A stretch of DNA of 64,000 nt from Lachnospiraceae bacterium (GCA_900766925.1 CAAFXG010000389.1:89952-153951); one strand, 5' to 3'. Positions 9,865 to 20,563 are shown, counted from the first letter of the stretch. Numbers and translations: made by a program. Notes: a model not told the origin generated them from the letters alone.

Positions 9865-12800
9865 GTGAACAAAATCAAAAAATTAATCAAAAAACTGAAT
9901 AACCGTGGCTCTAGTATTATTATGGTTGTTGTATCAATTGCATTTATTTCCATCATAGTTGGAGCACTTCTGTCAACGGCAGGCTATACATACAAGCTTA
10001 AAATGCAGGATTTAAATGCTAAAGATAACTATTATTATGTTGAGCAGGCTATGCAGGAGATATACGCAGGCGTTGGAACAAATACTGTCAATAAAATGAA
10101 AGATGCGTATAACTACACAATAGAGAATATGGTTCAGTATGATTTGTCTCAGGGAACATATAAGACTTTAACTAATGAACAGGCAAATATAATGTTCAAG
10201 AAGCAGTTCCTTGCAAGAATCAAGAATGATGATTATTTCAAGGCAGGACCAATCCAGCTTGCTGACACATTAGAGAAGTACATAACCAATGATTCAGTTA
10301 AGTTGGACAAGAATCGATTAATTGTCGAGTCAAAGGATGATCAAATTGCTATCAAGAATATTACACTGACCAGAACTCAGGAATATAGTAACTCATCTGG
10401 TTCAGGTTCATTTACGCAGACAATCTCGGCTGATATTGTGATTGGTGAACCGGATTTTACGGTTAATTTTAACAACTTAACTACAGATTATAGTAAGTTG
10501 TTTGACTTTGCGTTGATAGCTGATATGGGTATTGAAGTGTCACAGAATGCAGGTAATCCATTGTCGATTACAGGTAATGTGTATGCAGCAGCTGATTACT
10601 ACAATAAGAAGTATAACCAGACAGAAGATAAGACCATAACCGATCCTGTTACAGGTTTGCCTTCTACAGTTAATTCTGGAACATATAACAAAGAGTATTC
10701 AGGAAAGAAATATGAGTATACTCACTCATCAGTAACATCAAAGTATTATACTCCTGCGGCAGATGGTGCTGCAGCAAGTACAACATTATATAACCTGTAT
10801 GCAAAAGATGTAGAAGATAAAAATCTCTTATTTGACGGTGAAAATGTAAATAGTGCATATTCTGGGTTATATGTAGATGGTTCAGCAGTTTCTATACTTG
10901 CAGATACGGTAATTGTTCCGGGTACATTAGCTGTAATGAATGGCGCTGACTTGACTGTATATGGTAAGAATGGAACATTAACATCTGAGACGGAGGTTTG
11001 GACAGATAATCTTGTTCTTGGTGGTAAGAGTCTTGTTGAGACTAATAGTAAGGGTAAAGATGTTTTCAAGGGTTCAAAGGCTACATTTAGAACCAATCTC
11101 TTTGTAAAGGATGATACTGAACTAAATTCAAATGGTTCACAACTTAAACTGTATGGAGGCTATTATGGATATAGTAACAGTACAGTAAAAGATAACAGAA
11201 GCTTTGTTCCAACGGTAGATGAAAGTAAATTCAAAATTTATGAATATACTACAGATGCTGATGGTAAAACGATTGTGAGCGACGAATATATCAGAGGACA
11301 TTATAATAGTAGTTCTATTGTTATTAATGGAGAGCAGTCCACATTGGATTTATCTAATGCCAAGAATATTTATTTGGCAGGTAGAGCATACATTGAGCTT
11401 TCTAAGTATGTTTCAGCGGTAGAAGATATTGTTGAAGAAAAGGATGAGAATGGTGTTAAGCAGGAGAATAAGTATTATTCCGAGACATTTAAGTATGTTC
11501 CAACCTCTGATTCTGCAAAGACAACGGTTAATGACTTCAAGACAGGTGAATCAATATCTGTAAAGAGCAACCAGCTTGCTTATATTCCTATTAGCAAGTC
11601 AGGTTCACCAAAGCAGATGACAGATTATGTGAATTTCTATATCAGAAGCTACTGTACAAAGGATACTGAAGAAACTGATGATGATGTTTCATATACATAT
11701 GTAGAATTATCAGCAAAGAATTCAGATGTTGGAGTATTTGGTGAGTTTTTCCCTGCATCTGTATTTGGTACATCAAGTTCTTCTGATAAGAGTACACGTA
11801 CCTATGTGCCATGCGTAGCAATCAAGGTGCCTACATCTGACACAAGTACCACAACAAGGCTTGCATATTATTATGATTTTGAAACAGCTTATAACGTAAT
11901 TGTAAATGCTGCAAGATTAGGCAATACAAAAGCTAATGAAGTCATTGCACTTTATGATAGTGTGGATGAGTATTCGGCTGCGTTTGCATCAGAGTATGTA
12001 AAAATGATTAATGATATAAAGGGCAATCCTTTATTAAATATTGAGGATTATGATCTTGTTGATATTACTGATTATGAAGATTTCGAGCTTGGAGATGTTA
12101 AGGATCCTCTTAATGGAACTACATACTCAAGTGGAGCTATAACAGTCGCTAAAAATAATACTTTCTCACTTATAACTAAGAATGATTCAACAGCTATTAA
12201 TACTATTGAGAATTTGTTATATAACAACTCATTTTCATCTGGTGACACAGATGCGCAGAAGGTATTAAATTATTCTAAAGATCTTGAAAAAGAGTATAAT
12301 TATGTGAAGTGGAACTTAGGACATATTGATACTGATCCATTGCAGGAAAAATATGTTGATGATTTGGTTAATGATTTAGGTGAAGATTATATTACACCAA
12401 TTAACAAATATGTTAATATGGATTTGGTTTTGGGAGCAACACCTTTAGAGATTAATCCAAGTACACTTCAGCTTTCATCCGGAGCTAAGATCTGGGTGAG
12501 CAAGAACAAGGTTATTGTTGATGGAGAAGAGAATATCACCGGTATTATCGTAACAGCGGATGATGTTGAATTCTCACCTAATGTAAAGTCATTTGAAGGA
12601 ATAATAATTGCAGGTGGTAAGATTTATATTAGAAATAACCTTATGTCAATTAATTCATCCGCAGAAACATGTAGAACAATCATGAAAGAATGTATCCTAA
12701 ACTCCAACGATACACAGTGTAAGAGTGTATTATCACTTTTCAAGGAGTATGAGAATTCATTAGATGATTTCAAGCCAAGTGATACTGCTACTTCAACAGA

Positions 12801-12876
12801 TGCGTCTAAGTCAATTTCAACTATTGATTATTCGGATGTATGTAGTATGACTAACTGGATGAAGTATGCAGAATAG
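9865..12876 (+). CDS. 1003-residue pilus-operon protein with pilin-like N-terminal helix (PilX-like position)
   Basis: GTG 9865 is chosen because GGGGGAA lies 7 bases upstream; the start just follows the previous stop. A basic leader (KIKKLIKKLNNRG) precedes a hydrophobic helix SSIIMVVVSIAFISIIVGAL. Position 5 after the Gly is Met, not Glu, as in PilX-type atypical pilins. The remaining ~960 residues are Ser/Thr/Tyr/Asp-rich. They contain repeated short beta-like stretches (for example ADTVIVPGTLAVMNGADLTVYG, partial) that could form a solenoid, and few cysteines. I do not recognise the body as a known family. It lies between prepilin genes, so it is probably exported and linked to pilus assembly. 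Confidence 0.75.
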   Translation: MNKIKKLIKKLNNRGSSIIMVVVSIAFISIIVGALLSTAGYTYKLKMQDLNAKDNYYYVEQAMQEIYAGVGTNTVNKMKDAYNYTIENMVQYDLSQGTYKTLTNEQANIMFKKQFLARIKNDDYFKAGPIQLADTLEKYITNDSVKLDKNRLIVESKDDQIAIKNITLTRTQEYSNSSGSGSFTQTISADIVIGEPDFTVNFNNLTTDYSKLFDFALIADMGIEVSQNAGNPLSITGNVYAAADYYNKKYNQTEDKTITDPVTGLPSTVNSGTYNKEYSGKKYEYTHSSVTSKYYTPAADGAAASTTLYNLYAKDVEDKNLLFDGENVNSAYSGLYVDGSAVSILADTVIVPGTLAVMNGADLTVYGKNGTLTSETEVWTDNLVLGGKSLVETNSKGKDVFKGSKATFRTNLFVKDDTELNSNGSQLKLYGGYYGYSNSTVKDNRSFVPTVDESKFKIYEYTTDADGKTIVSDEYIRGHYNSSSIVINGEQSTLDLSNAKNIYLAGRAYIELSKYVSAVEDIVEEKDENGVKQENKYYSETFKYVPTSDSAKTTVNDFKTGESISVKSNQLAYIPISKSGSPKQMTDYVNFYIRSYCTKDTEETDDDVSYTYVELSAKNSDVGVFGEFFPASVFGTSSSSDKSTRTYVPCVAIKVPTSDTSTTTRLAYYYDFETAYNVIVNAARLGNTKANEVIALYDSVDEYSAAFASEYVKMINDIKGNPLLNIEDYDLVDITDYEDFELGDVKDPLNGTTYSSGAITVAKNNTFSLITKNDSTAINTIENLLYNNSFSSGDTDAQKVLNYSKDLEKEYNYVKWNLGHIDTDPLQEKYVDDLVNDLGEDYITPINKYVNMDLVLGATPLEINPSTLQLSSGAKIWVSKNKVIVDGEENITGIIVTADDVEFSPNVKSFEGIIIAGGKIYIRNNLMSINSSAETCRTIMKECILNSNDTQCKSVLSLFKEYENSLDDFKPSDTATSTDASKSISTIDYSDVCSMTNWMKYAE

Positions 12877-12887
12877 AGGTGCCGTGT

Positions 12888-13493
12888 ATGAAGAATAATA
12901 AATTTTCTAATAACAATAAAGGCTTCTCTTTGGTTGAATTAATTATAGTAATAGGAATTATAGCGGTAATGACTGGTGTAAGTATGGTAACGATAACATT
13001 ACTTAATTCTTCAAGAGCGAGAGAGTCGGCTGTAACTTTTGAGGCGGAGGTTTCAGCATTGATTGAACGCTCAAGAGGACAGACTTGTGTTGTGGGTGGT
13101 GTTGAAAAACCTTCATATTACCATTGTTTAAAAATATATGTTGATGGTTCAAAAACATATATACAACAAGGTTATTGCTATAAAGATACTACATATTCCG
13201 GTACTGAAACGAAATTCAGTGCAAAAACAGAAAAATATGTTTTTGTACCTAAAGACAGCACTGATAAGGGCGTGGCAATGTCGACAAAGGTCAGCATGAG
13301 GTATATAGACTCTTCAATGTCAGCATCTGAAGCAATTGGAAACGGAGCATCAGATATACATGAGGCATTTATAATTTATGACAAGAAGGGTATGTGCCTA
13401 CAGGGTGTTGGTACGTTTGAATTTTACAAGAAAAATGGAAACAATGTAGCAAATGTTACCATTCAGAAGAATGGTAGTCATCAATCAGATTAA
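12888..13493 (+). CDS. Minor prepilin (GspH/PilE type)
   Basis: 201 residues from ATG 12888; GAGGTG at 12876-12881 is a suitable ribosome binding site, and an in-frame GTG at 12879 overlaps it. The leader MKNNKFSNNNKG is followed by FSLVELIIVIGIIAVMTGVS with Glu at mature position 5. The C-terminal domain is small and has two cysteines near residues 63 and 78. It is a probable minor pilin for a priming complex with its neighbours. Confidence 0.88.
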   Translation: MKNNKFSNNNKGFSLVELIIVIGIIAVMTGVSMVTITLLNSSRARESAVTFEAEVSALIERSRGQTCVVGGVEKPSYYHCLKIYVDGSKTYIQQGYCYKDTTYSGTETKFSAKTEKYVFVPKDSTDKGVAMSTKVSMRYIDSSMSASEAIGNGASDIHEAFIIYDKKGMCLQGVGTFEFYKKNGNNVANVTIQKNGSHQSD

Positions 13494-13508
13494 AAGGGGT
13501 GAGGGACT

Positions 13509-14516
13509 ATGAGAGAAAAGATAAAATATGATAGTGGCTTCACACTTGTTGAATTGATTATTGCAATGGCAATACTTGCTTTCCTTATGACATCTGTTAG
13601 TGCTTTCATGAGTTCGGGTGTATATTCTTTCAAGAAAACGAAGGCTGATGAACGGGTATATACATCAGCTCAGGAAACATATAATCAGATTACAGGATCC
13701 ATTATGGAGGCAAACAACCTAATAATATATGGGTATAAACTGACGGGAGCAACAGCACCTGATTTTAATAATGATACAGGTATTGGTCTTTCGAATCTTA
13801 AGGCTTGTTACTTTATTAAATATGATCCTGAGGATATTATAGATCCACTCACAGGTAAAAAGACTGGGGAGAAGGATAAAGCAAAGGATTTATTGCCAAC
13901 ACTGGTTAAATATAATGTAGGATATGATTCGGCAGCTGAAATAGTTTATTTCAAGGATTTGGGTAAGGATACTAAGATATATGTAAAGTCTTTGATAATT
14001 GATGCGTCTGAACCTATTGATATGAGTTATGTAAGTCAAACCGGACCAAAGTATACAAATGAGATTACCGGTGTAGGTAATTTTGAAATTGTGCAGCCAA
14101 CAAGAGATGTGCTTAAAGCTGATGGAACGACAGTGAATCAGGGCATCGTTAATAGTGCAGGCGAACCGGTATATAATATCAATGATACACGAAGAGATAT
14201 ATATACATTTGATGATGAAAGCTTATATTATGAGCGTGAATATGCATTTATGACAGACCTTAATGATTATAAGAATGTCAGTGATTCATCAGATGAAATG
14301 AAAAACTATATTTATAGTAAGTCAATTAAGGCTGTTGACCTGACTAATGCTACAGGCGATGTGACGGGCAAAAAACTTTCAGGTTGTGTTGCTACAGTAG
14401 ATGCAGAAAACGGAAGTATAGGTTTTGATATATTCTTCTCTGATAAAAATATGACTTATACTACGAATGGTATGACAAAGATTCAAAACTCGTATGTTTT
14501 GAAAGCAAAACAGTAG
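13509..14516 (+). CDS. Minor prepilin (PilW/GspJ type)
   Basis: 335 residues. The N-terminus REKIKYDSG is followed by FTLVELIIAMAILAFLMTS, the canonical prepilin signal. The long helix SFKKTKADERVYTSAQETYNQI and the length resemble GspJ/PilW minor pilins. The globular part is Asp/Tyr/Lys-rich and otherwise anonymous. GGGGTGAGGG lies before the ATG. The next gene follows 19 bases after the stop, so it belongs to the same transcription unit. Confidence 0.86.
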   Translation: MREKIKYDSGFTLVELIIAMAILAFLMTSVSAFMSSGVYSFKKTKADERVYTSAQETYNQITGSIMEANNLIIYGYKLTGATAPDFNNDTGIGLSNLKACYFIKYDPEDIIDPLTGKKTGEKDKAKDLLPTLVKYNVGYDSAAEIVYFKDLGKDTKIYVKSLIIDASEPIDMSYVSQTGPKYTNEITGVGNFEIVQPTRDVLKADGTTVNQGIVNSAGEPVYNINDTRRDIYTFDDESLYYEREYAFMTDLNDYKNVSDSSDEMKNYIYSKSIKAVDLTNATGDVTGKKLSGCVATVDAENGSIGFDIFFSDKNMTYTTNGMTKIQNSYVLKAKQ

Positions 14517-14535
14517 AAAGGGAGGTAAATACATA

Positions 14536-17500
14536 ATGAAACGTAAGACTAAAGTTTTATTAGCTGCTTTATCAGCAATGTTAATTATGGTATTGTCTGT
14601 AACCATTATTTCCTTTTCGCTGGCTGGTAATAATGATGGTAGTGATACGATAAGTGGTGCAGGAGATTTGGCTGATGCATCAGCAAGTGGTACATTATCT
14701 AATATTGATTATGTTATTAAAGCAACTAATTCAGTTGATCCGGAAGAGCAGATTTATCATGTCGTTGAAATTGGTCCTGGAACAGCTGGTTATTCGCTTG
14801 AAAATTTTATTAACAGTGGTGCTTTTGCAGAGTACGTATTAGATGGACATAAGTCAACATATCTTGATATGAACACGGTTAAAGAAAACATATCTTATAC
14901 ATATTATCAGGCAAACACTGTTACAAAAGATAATACAACGGCACTTGCAGATATTTCAAATGCAGATTTGATATATGTAAGCAATACAGGCTTGGCGTTT
15001 TCAGCAGCTAATGATATTCCTGAGGATTTGTATGATATTTTGCATACATATGCGGTAGGTAATTATAAACCACTTATAATTGATAGTCCTACAACCCCGG
15101 GAAAGGTTCCAAATCCGGATGGTGACGAAGAAATACTGTTAGGAAATCTTGTGGCTGATTACTTTGAATCAATAGGTAAATTTTATTATACATTTGGATG
15201 GGGATATAAAGATGGCAGTCAATGGTCAACTGATTATTTCCTTTCTGGTGCTATTGGTACAGATTCAGTATATTTAGGTATCAATGGTAGTAAGAGAAGT
15301 AATAAATGGTCAGATGTTGTATTTGGTGATGGTGAAACTGAGAAGATGTCTGATATATTGGTTATCTCCAATTCAGGTGATAGTAATTCTATTAATTTTA
15401 CAGGCACAATGAATAGCAGACTTCTTGAAGGTGCAACAATTCCTTCACTCATGCCTAGAATTCCTGAAAATGGAGAGGAAGTTGCTACCAATACAGATGC
15501 AACACCTTCAGATGCAACTCCATCGGATGCACCTGAGATACCGCCATATCTGAAGTATGCGGATGGTACTGAATTTGAAGGAACTGAGAATATTTTCGAT
15601 ATTGAGGGAACACCTTTATATGAGAAAGGTTACAATGTTAAGTATAATGTACCAAAGTATGCTAAGTTGACGCAGATTTCAATACAGGAATTAGAAAATG
15701 CTACAGATTTTAGTTTTGATGATTATGATATGATAATTTTTGAAAACGATCTTATGGGCAATCTTCCAATTTCTTCAAAATTGAATGACAAGATAGTAGC
15801 TGCAGTTTACGCAGGTAATCATATTATTTATGATACAAAGCTTTCTAATGGAAGTCAGGATGATGACGATGACGATTCTGATGATATTGAACATAATGAT
15901 ACAAATTACCATGAATTATTTTATATGGTAGCAACAGAAAAGGAAGTTGCAAGATATCAGAATGTTATGGTTACAAATCAGGGTACATTTTATGTTATAG
16001 CAAATAGTAATAGTGTTGCTACATGTGACAGTATTGCTAATTTAATTAACAATTCATCCTTCAGAGGTATAGGAGGACCGGGTTCATCTTCAAATATGTA
16101 TACCGTCCTTGAGATTCAGCCTTGCTATCCTGTTGATACGGATTTAGTTGCTGAGAATAAAGCAAACGGCTTGAATCCATATTATAACAGACCGGCTGAT
16201 GTGCTTACGGGCAAGGCTAAGGAGGAACTCGAAGAAGGAACAGAGTATTATGCATGGGAGCTTACCAAGGCTAAGATTGCAGATGTAACAGATCTTGATG
16301 TTTCTCAGATAGCACTTGTTCAGATGTCTTCAGAGGAGTTTGCGGCAAGTAAGACAGAGGTGCTCGGTAATTATGACCTTGTGTATATCGGTGGTAATTC
16401 GTCAGCTCTTAAGGAAGCGACAGGATACTCAGGAATTGTTGGTGCCTTTGGAGGTTCCGGTTACAACACAAATACCCTGGGAGGATTGTTTAATTATAAT
16501 CTTGATGCTTTGACATACTATCCGATTTATAGTATGTATTCACACAATGGTGATATGGTAAGAATGTCATTTATCAATGCTATTAATTCAACAGGTGTAC
16601 CTGGAAAACAGGTATATGGAACTGTTGAGATAGATGGCAAGGCTGTTGATTCATTTGCAGTTCTTAATGGTAATGATATTTCTGCAAGAAATCTTGAGTA
16701 CCTTAAGGAATATGTTGATGCCGGAATGCCTGTTGTATTCAGTTCAGCGATAACTGCGTCATATGACATAATTGCATCAGCAGTAGCTAACAGTGAAAAT
16801 CCATATCTTCAGAATTCCATTGACCCTGATTGTAATATGAGCAAGTTCCTTAAGTATTGTTACGATTTGAAGTCAATTGACGGAACGACAAAGTCTGAGG
16901 ACTATGAAAATAATATTCTTTGGAATTTTGACCAGACGGCAGTTGTTGAGACAGATAATGACGGCGGAAGATTATCAAGCACTGTAGCCAGAGTTATGGT
17001 ATTTGCCGATACAAAGTCGGATTCCGAAGGTAATGAGGTTTCAGTTGTAGGTAGAAGTGCGTTGAAGCAACTTTGTGAGGAGGCTTGTCCAAGACCTAAA
17101 TTGGCAATTACCAAGTCACCTAAGATTTATAACAGGTTTGACACATCCACAAGACTTGATACAGGAAAGTTTGAATTTGAATATGATGTATCAGGTTCAA
17201 CTAATTATGAAGCTTCATTATACATTGATGATGATGGTAACAGTCAGTTTACGAGAACCGGCACAGATAGTGAGAAGTTTGCAACAAGCAAGACTAATAA
17301 GCTTACCTGCAATTTAGCATCAAGCTTCTATGGTCCTGTATATTGGATGTTAGAGATTAAGGACAGGGAGACCGGTGCTACGGTAAGTACGACAGGTTTA
17401 TCATATGTTAAGAATCCTGATGAAGGTAAGCAGAAGGTTGAGGTATTACAGATTCTTCCGGGTGAAAAGCCGGCTGACTTAGCTTATGGTACTGGTGAAA

Positions 17501-20500
17501 GCGCACAGGGATATAACTCATTGTACTTCTGTCCGATTTGTCAGCAGACATATCAGAACTTAACCTATAATCCGATGTCTAATGCGGGTACAATATTAAG
17601 TTCATCAATGTACTATGCAGGTAACTACGGAGATAACAGATTAAAAGAGGTTCAGGTTCAGGTTGAGGATGCTGAAGCAAAAAACATCCTATATTCATAT
17701 ATAGCTCCAGATGGAAAATATTATTATCCATATACAAAGGGAACATACAGTATGAACAACATGAAGCGTGAGTTGAATATTGGTCTCCATGAGCATGAGT
17801 TTGGTATTGTACAGTATGACAGTAATAAGGTTCTTCTTGATGAAGGTGGTAATAAGATTCCTGATTATGAGCTTGACGCTGATGGCAATAAGATTCAGGA
17901 GACTGTAATTGAGACAGATGAGAATGGTAATATAGTATATGAGCAGGCTGTTGATGAGAATGGACAGCCAATGTATGAGCAGGCCGTTGACGAGAATGGT
18001 AACCTTCTGTACGAGCAGAAGAAGAAGGATAATGGCTGGGAGCTTGAATACGAAAAGGTATACTTGTTCAATGAAGATGGTTCACCAATGATGGATTGGT
18101 TCTGGACTCAGGAGAATGGTTACGCATATCAGCAGAAATATGAGCTTGTTCCTGTGTATGATTTGACCAAGCCTGTATATGATATGGATAAGCCGATTTA
18201 TACAGACCAGCCACATTACGTGACAAGAGATAAGGCTAAGACGGACGCTAATGGTAATGTTGTTTACCAGATGGGTGCCGATGATTGGAGTACAAACCTT
18301 GCCGATCAGATTTCAGATTTATATGATGTAGATATTGATATCTTATATAGAGGCGAGTATGAACAGTGGTCTCAGGACATTGCTGATATGTATGTCAATT
18401 ATACGATTACCCCAGAAGAGCAGGCCGAGGTTAATAAGGGTGATAAGGCTAATCCGAAGGTTGTTGCCCTGGTTAATGCCAAGAAATCAGATTTAAGCTC
18501 ATATGCAACCTCGGAGGATGGTTCAGAGACAGAAGAAGAGCTTGCTGCACGTAAGAAGGATGCTGTTATGAGTGCTTACAGCTCACTTGCCCTTGAGGCA
18601 TGGTCTGATTACGAAAATCAGCGAGATAAAGTGACCAAGGTAAAGGAAGATGAGCTCAGAGCTGTAATTAAAGAGATTATAAGCAATGTCGATACTGTTG
18701 AGGCAGGTAACTACATTCTTTCTGATGATCCGGGAGCATGGTCAGGTAAGATTGCCGGTGGTAATCTAAATGCACAGCAGTTAAAGGATCAGTTACAGGA
18801 TTTACTTGATACAAGACATTATTATAATTACTACTCATTCGGTTCAGATGCATATTATGATTATTCAAGAGGTTATCTGACTGAGGGTAAGATGTTTACC
18901 GATTACTACGAGGCTTATGTAGCTGAGAAGGATGAGGAAATTCTCCTTAAGAAAAAGGCTAAGGAATATGACAGATATGCAAATCCTGATTATTGGTTGT
19001 ATGACTGTTATGATACAGTAATTCTCGGACCTGCTGAGAACTTTGCGGGAGATGATATTACTAATCTTGAGGCACTTGCCCAGATTAAGGCTTATCTTGA
19101 GAAGAAGGGTCAGTTGATTCTCTTCCATGAGACAGTAGCTAAGACAGAGAAGGGTGCTGTACAGCTTACCAATACAATCAGAGATTTGGTAGGTATTAAC
19201 CGTAACCATATGGAGATTGATGATACAAAGACTAAAAATGGTGTTCCTCTCTACGTACCATATAAGCTTACAAGTAAGTATAAGGGTAATGAGGATAAGT
19301 ACTTTATGACTAATCTGTCATATAAGTCCGGTGATGATAAGTACGCTTCATGGTATGATGATATGAAGGTTCCTTGGGATGCAAATACAGATGGTTCAGG
19401 ATATCCGTTATCAAGATACTTAGGACAGATGTCATACACAGATTCATTACTGTGTGCTGATACATCGGTTAACCCATTCTCCCTTCCGTATGTATACGCT
19501 AAGGAAGATTATGCAACAATGGCTAAGTGGGCATTTGATGCACGTAATAATTCGGTAGGTGCCGATAAGGCAAGTCGGAATAATGCGGGTATTATTACAA
19601 TGTATCCATTTACCCTTAGTGACCACCTGAATATTACAGGTACTCACCCACAGGGATATGCGGTTGACGTAGAGAATGACAACCTTACAGTATGGTATTC
19701 TCTTGCCGGTGGTACTACAGAGTATATTCAGTCATCATTGTTTGCAGCTACACCTAATGATGGTATTGATAACTACTTCATATATTCAGTAGATAATGTA
19801 TACTATTGTGGTGCCGGTCATACAAAGGTAACCGGTATTGGCAAGGACAATAATGATGAGCGTAGCTTATATATTAATATCATTGTCAACTCTGTAAGGA
19901 ACAGTGTAAGACAGCCTGATATTGATGTATTTGACTTCGGAACAGAGGAGAATAAGATTATTAAGGAGAACTCTAACGTATCAGAGGGTGGATATGTATA
20001 TGAGATACCTGATGATCTTGAATATCCTGAGTTTACATTTAAGGTAACCTTGGATCCGAATGCCAGCGATACTCTTAAGGCAGTTAATATGTACTTTGAT
20101 TTGGATTATGATTCAGAGAAGGCTGCATCAGTTAATGATCCATATTCAGAGAATGATGTATACATCGGAAGGTGGACAGTGAGTGATAATGATCCTAAGT
20201 TCCCACTTACTGATAAGGATGGAAACATTGTTTACAGGCTCAAGAACGGCTTAGAGGCATCAGCATACATGGATGTTGCCCGAGAGGATGCAACCTTGTA
20301 TACATATACATGGCCGGCTAGTTCAACTGCAGAGGAGAGAACAAAGCGTGATTCGATTGTACGAAAGGATGAGAATGGCAACGATACAACAATTAATTTT
20401 ATACCTACAGCATTGAAGCTTAAGGATTCATATTTTGAGCCATATGCAGGTAAGTACACCTATGTTGTAATTGAAGCTATAGATTCCGCAGGACATAAGG

Positions 20501-20553
20501 TTTACAAGAGAATTAAGATTAAGTTAAAAGAGCGTTTATATAATTTAACATAG
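14536..20553 (+). CDS. Giant exported protein ending the pilus operon (possible DUF5057 family)
   Basis: 2005 residues. A signal peptide or anchor is visible (MKRKTKVLLAALSAMLIMVL, then SVTIISFSLAG). A Thr/Pro/Ser/Asp linker with ATPSDATPSDA lies near residue 325. Aspartate-rich insertions are present, with a single CPIC motif near residue 1000. Twelve-residue tandem repeats (YEQAVDENGQPM type, 17902-18018) are followed by YD-KP-Y repeats. Near residue 1500, YDTVILGPAENFAGDDI leads into a Rossmann-like stretch ending in GQLILFHETV, which resembles DUF5057 proteins of Lachnospiraceae. I hold that name with moderate confidence. No LPXTG or C-terminal anchor is seen. The place of PilY1-like adhesins in other pilus operons suggests a surface or tip role; this is inference. 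Confidence 0.7.
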   Translation: MKRKTKVLLAALSAMLIMVLSVTIISFSLAGNNDGSDTISGAGDLADASASGTLSNIDYVIKATNSVDPEEQIYHVVEIGPGTAGYSLENFINSGAFAEYVLDGHKSTYLDMNTVKENISYTYYQANTVTKDNTTALADISNADLIYVSNTGLAFSAANDIPEDLYDILHTYAVGNYKPLIIDSPTTPGKVPNPDGDEEILLGNLVADYFESIGKFYYTFGWGYKDGSQWSTDYFLSGAIGTDSVYLGINGSKRSNKWSDVVFGDGETEKMSDILVISNSGDSNSINFTGTMNSRLLEGATIPSLMPRIPENGEEVATNTDATPSDATPSDAPEIPPYLKYADGTEFEGTENIFDIEGTPLYEKGYNVKYNVPKYAKLTQISIQELENATDFSFDDYDMIIFENDLMGNLPISSKLNDKIVAAVYAGNHIIYDTKLSNGSQDDDDDDSDDIEHNDTNYHELFYMVATEKEVARYQNVMVTNQGTFYVIANSNSVATCDSIANLINNSSFRGIGGPGSSSNMYTVLEIQPCYPVDTDLVAENKANGLNPYYNRPADVLTGKAKEELEEGTEYYAWELTKAKIADVTDLDVSQIALVQMSSEEFAASKTEVLGNYDLVYIGGNSSALKEATGYSGIVGAFGGSGYNTNTLGGLFNYNLDALTYYPIYSMYSHNGDMVRMSFINAINSTGVPGKQVYGTVEIDGKAVDSFAVLNGNDISARNLEYLKEYVDAGMPVVFSSAITASYDIIASAVANSENPYLQNSIDPDCNMSKFLKYCYDLKSIDGTTKSEDYENNILWNFDQTAVVETDNDGGRLSSTVARVMVFADTKSDSEGNEVSVVGRSALKQLCEEACPRPKLAITKSPKIYNRFDTSTRLDTGKFEFEYDVSGSTNYEASLYIDDDGNSQFTRTGTDSEKFATSKTNKLTCNLASSFYGPVYWMLEIKDRETGATVSTTGLSYVKNPDEGKQKVEVLQILPGEKPADLAYGTGESAQGYNSLYFCPICQQTYQNLTYNPMSNAGTILSSSMYYAGNYGDNRLKEVQVQVEDAEAKNILYSYIAPDGKYYYPYTKGTYSMNNMKRELNIGLHEHEFGIVQYDSNKVLLDEGGNKIPDYELDADGNKIQETVIETDENGNIVYEQAVDENGQPMYEQAVDENGNLLYEQKKKDNGWELEYEKVYLFNEDGSPMMDWFWTQENGYAYQQKYELVPVYDLTKPVYDMDKPIYTDQPHYVTRDKAKTDANGNVVYQMGADDWSTNLADQISDLYDVDIDILYRGEYEQWSQDIADMYVNYTITPEEQAEVNKGDKANPKVVALVNAKKSDLSSYATSEDGSETEEELAARKKDAVMSAYSSLALEAWSDYENQRDKVTKVKEDELRAVIKEIISNVDTVEAGNYILSDDPGAWSGKIAGGNLNAQQLKDQLQDLLDTRHYYNYYSFGSDAYYDYSRGYLTEGKMFTDYYEAYVAEKDEEILLKKKAKEYDRYANPDYWLYDCYDTVILGPAENFAGDDITNLEALAQIKAYLEKKGQLILFHETVAKTEKGAVQLTNTIRDLVGINRNHMEIDDTKTKNGVPLYVPYKLTSKYKGNEDKYFMTNLSYKSGDDKYASWYDDMKVPWDANTDGSGYPLSRYLGQMSYTDSLLCADTSVNPFSLPYVYAKEDYATMAKWAFDARNNSVGADKASRNNAGIITMYPFTLSDHLNITGTHPQGYAVDVENDNLTVWYSLAGGTTEYIQSSLFAATPNDGIDNYFIYSVDNVYYCGAGHTKVTGIGKDNNDERSLYINIIVNSVRNSVRQPDIDVFDFGTEENKIIKENSNVSEGGYVYEIPDDLEYPEFTFKVTLDPNASDTLKAVNMYFDLDYDSEKAASVNDPYSENDVYIGRWTVSDNDPKFPLTDKDGNIVYRLKNGLEASAYMDVAREDATLYTYTWPASSTAEERTKRDSIVRKDENGNDTTINFIPTALKLKDSYFEPYAGKYTYVVIEAIDSAGHKVYKRIKIKLKERLYNLT

Positions 20554-20563
20554 TATAGATGCA

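Noticed and set aside
15484..15534. TPSDA repeats as a CRISPR-like or tandem DNA repeat
   Set aside because: They are short, in frame and code for a Thr/Pro/Ser/Asp linker in an exported protein.
17579..17971. 130-codon antisense frame inside the giant pilus-operon gene
   Set aside because: His/Gln/Tyr-rich composition arises from the Asp/Tyr/Asn-rich sense codons; no ribosome binding site.
17902..18018. 36-bp tandem repeats as a recombination site
   Set aside because: The copies differ at synonymous positions and encode 12-residue protein repeats, so they are best explained as protein structure.
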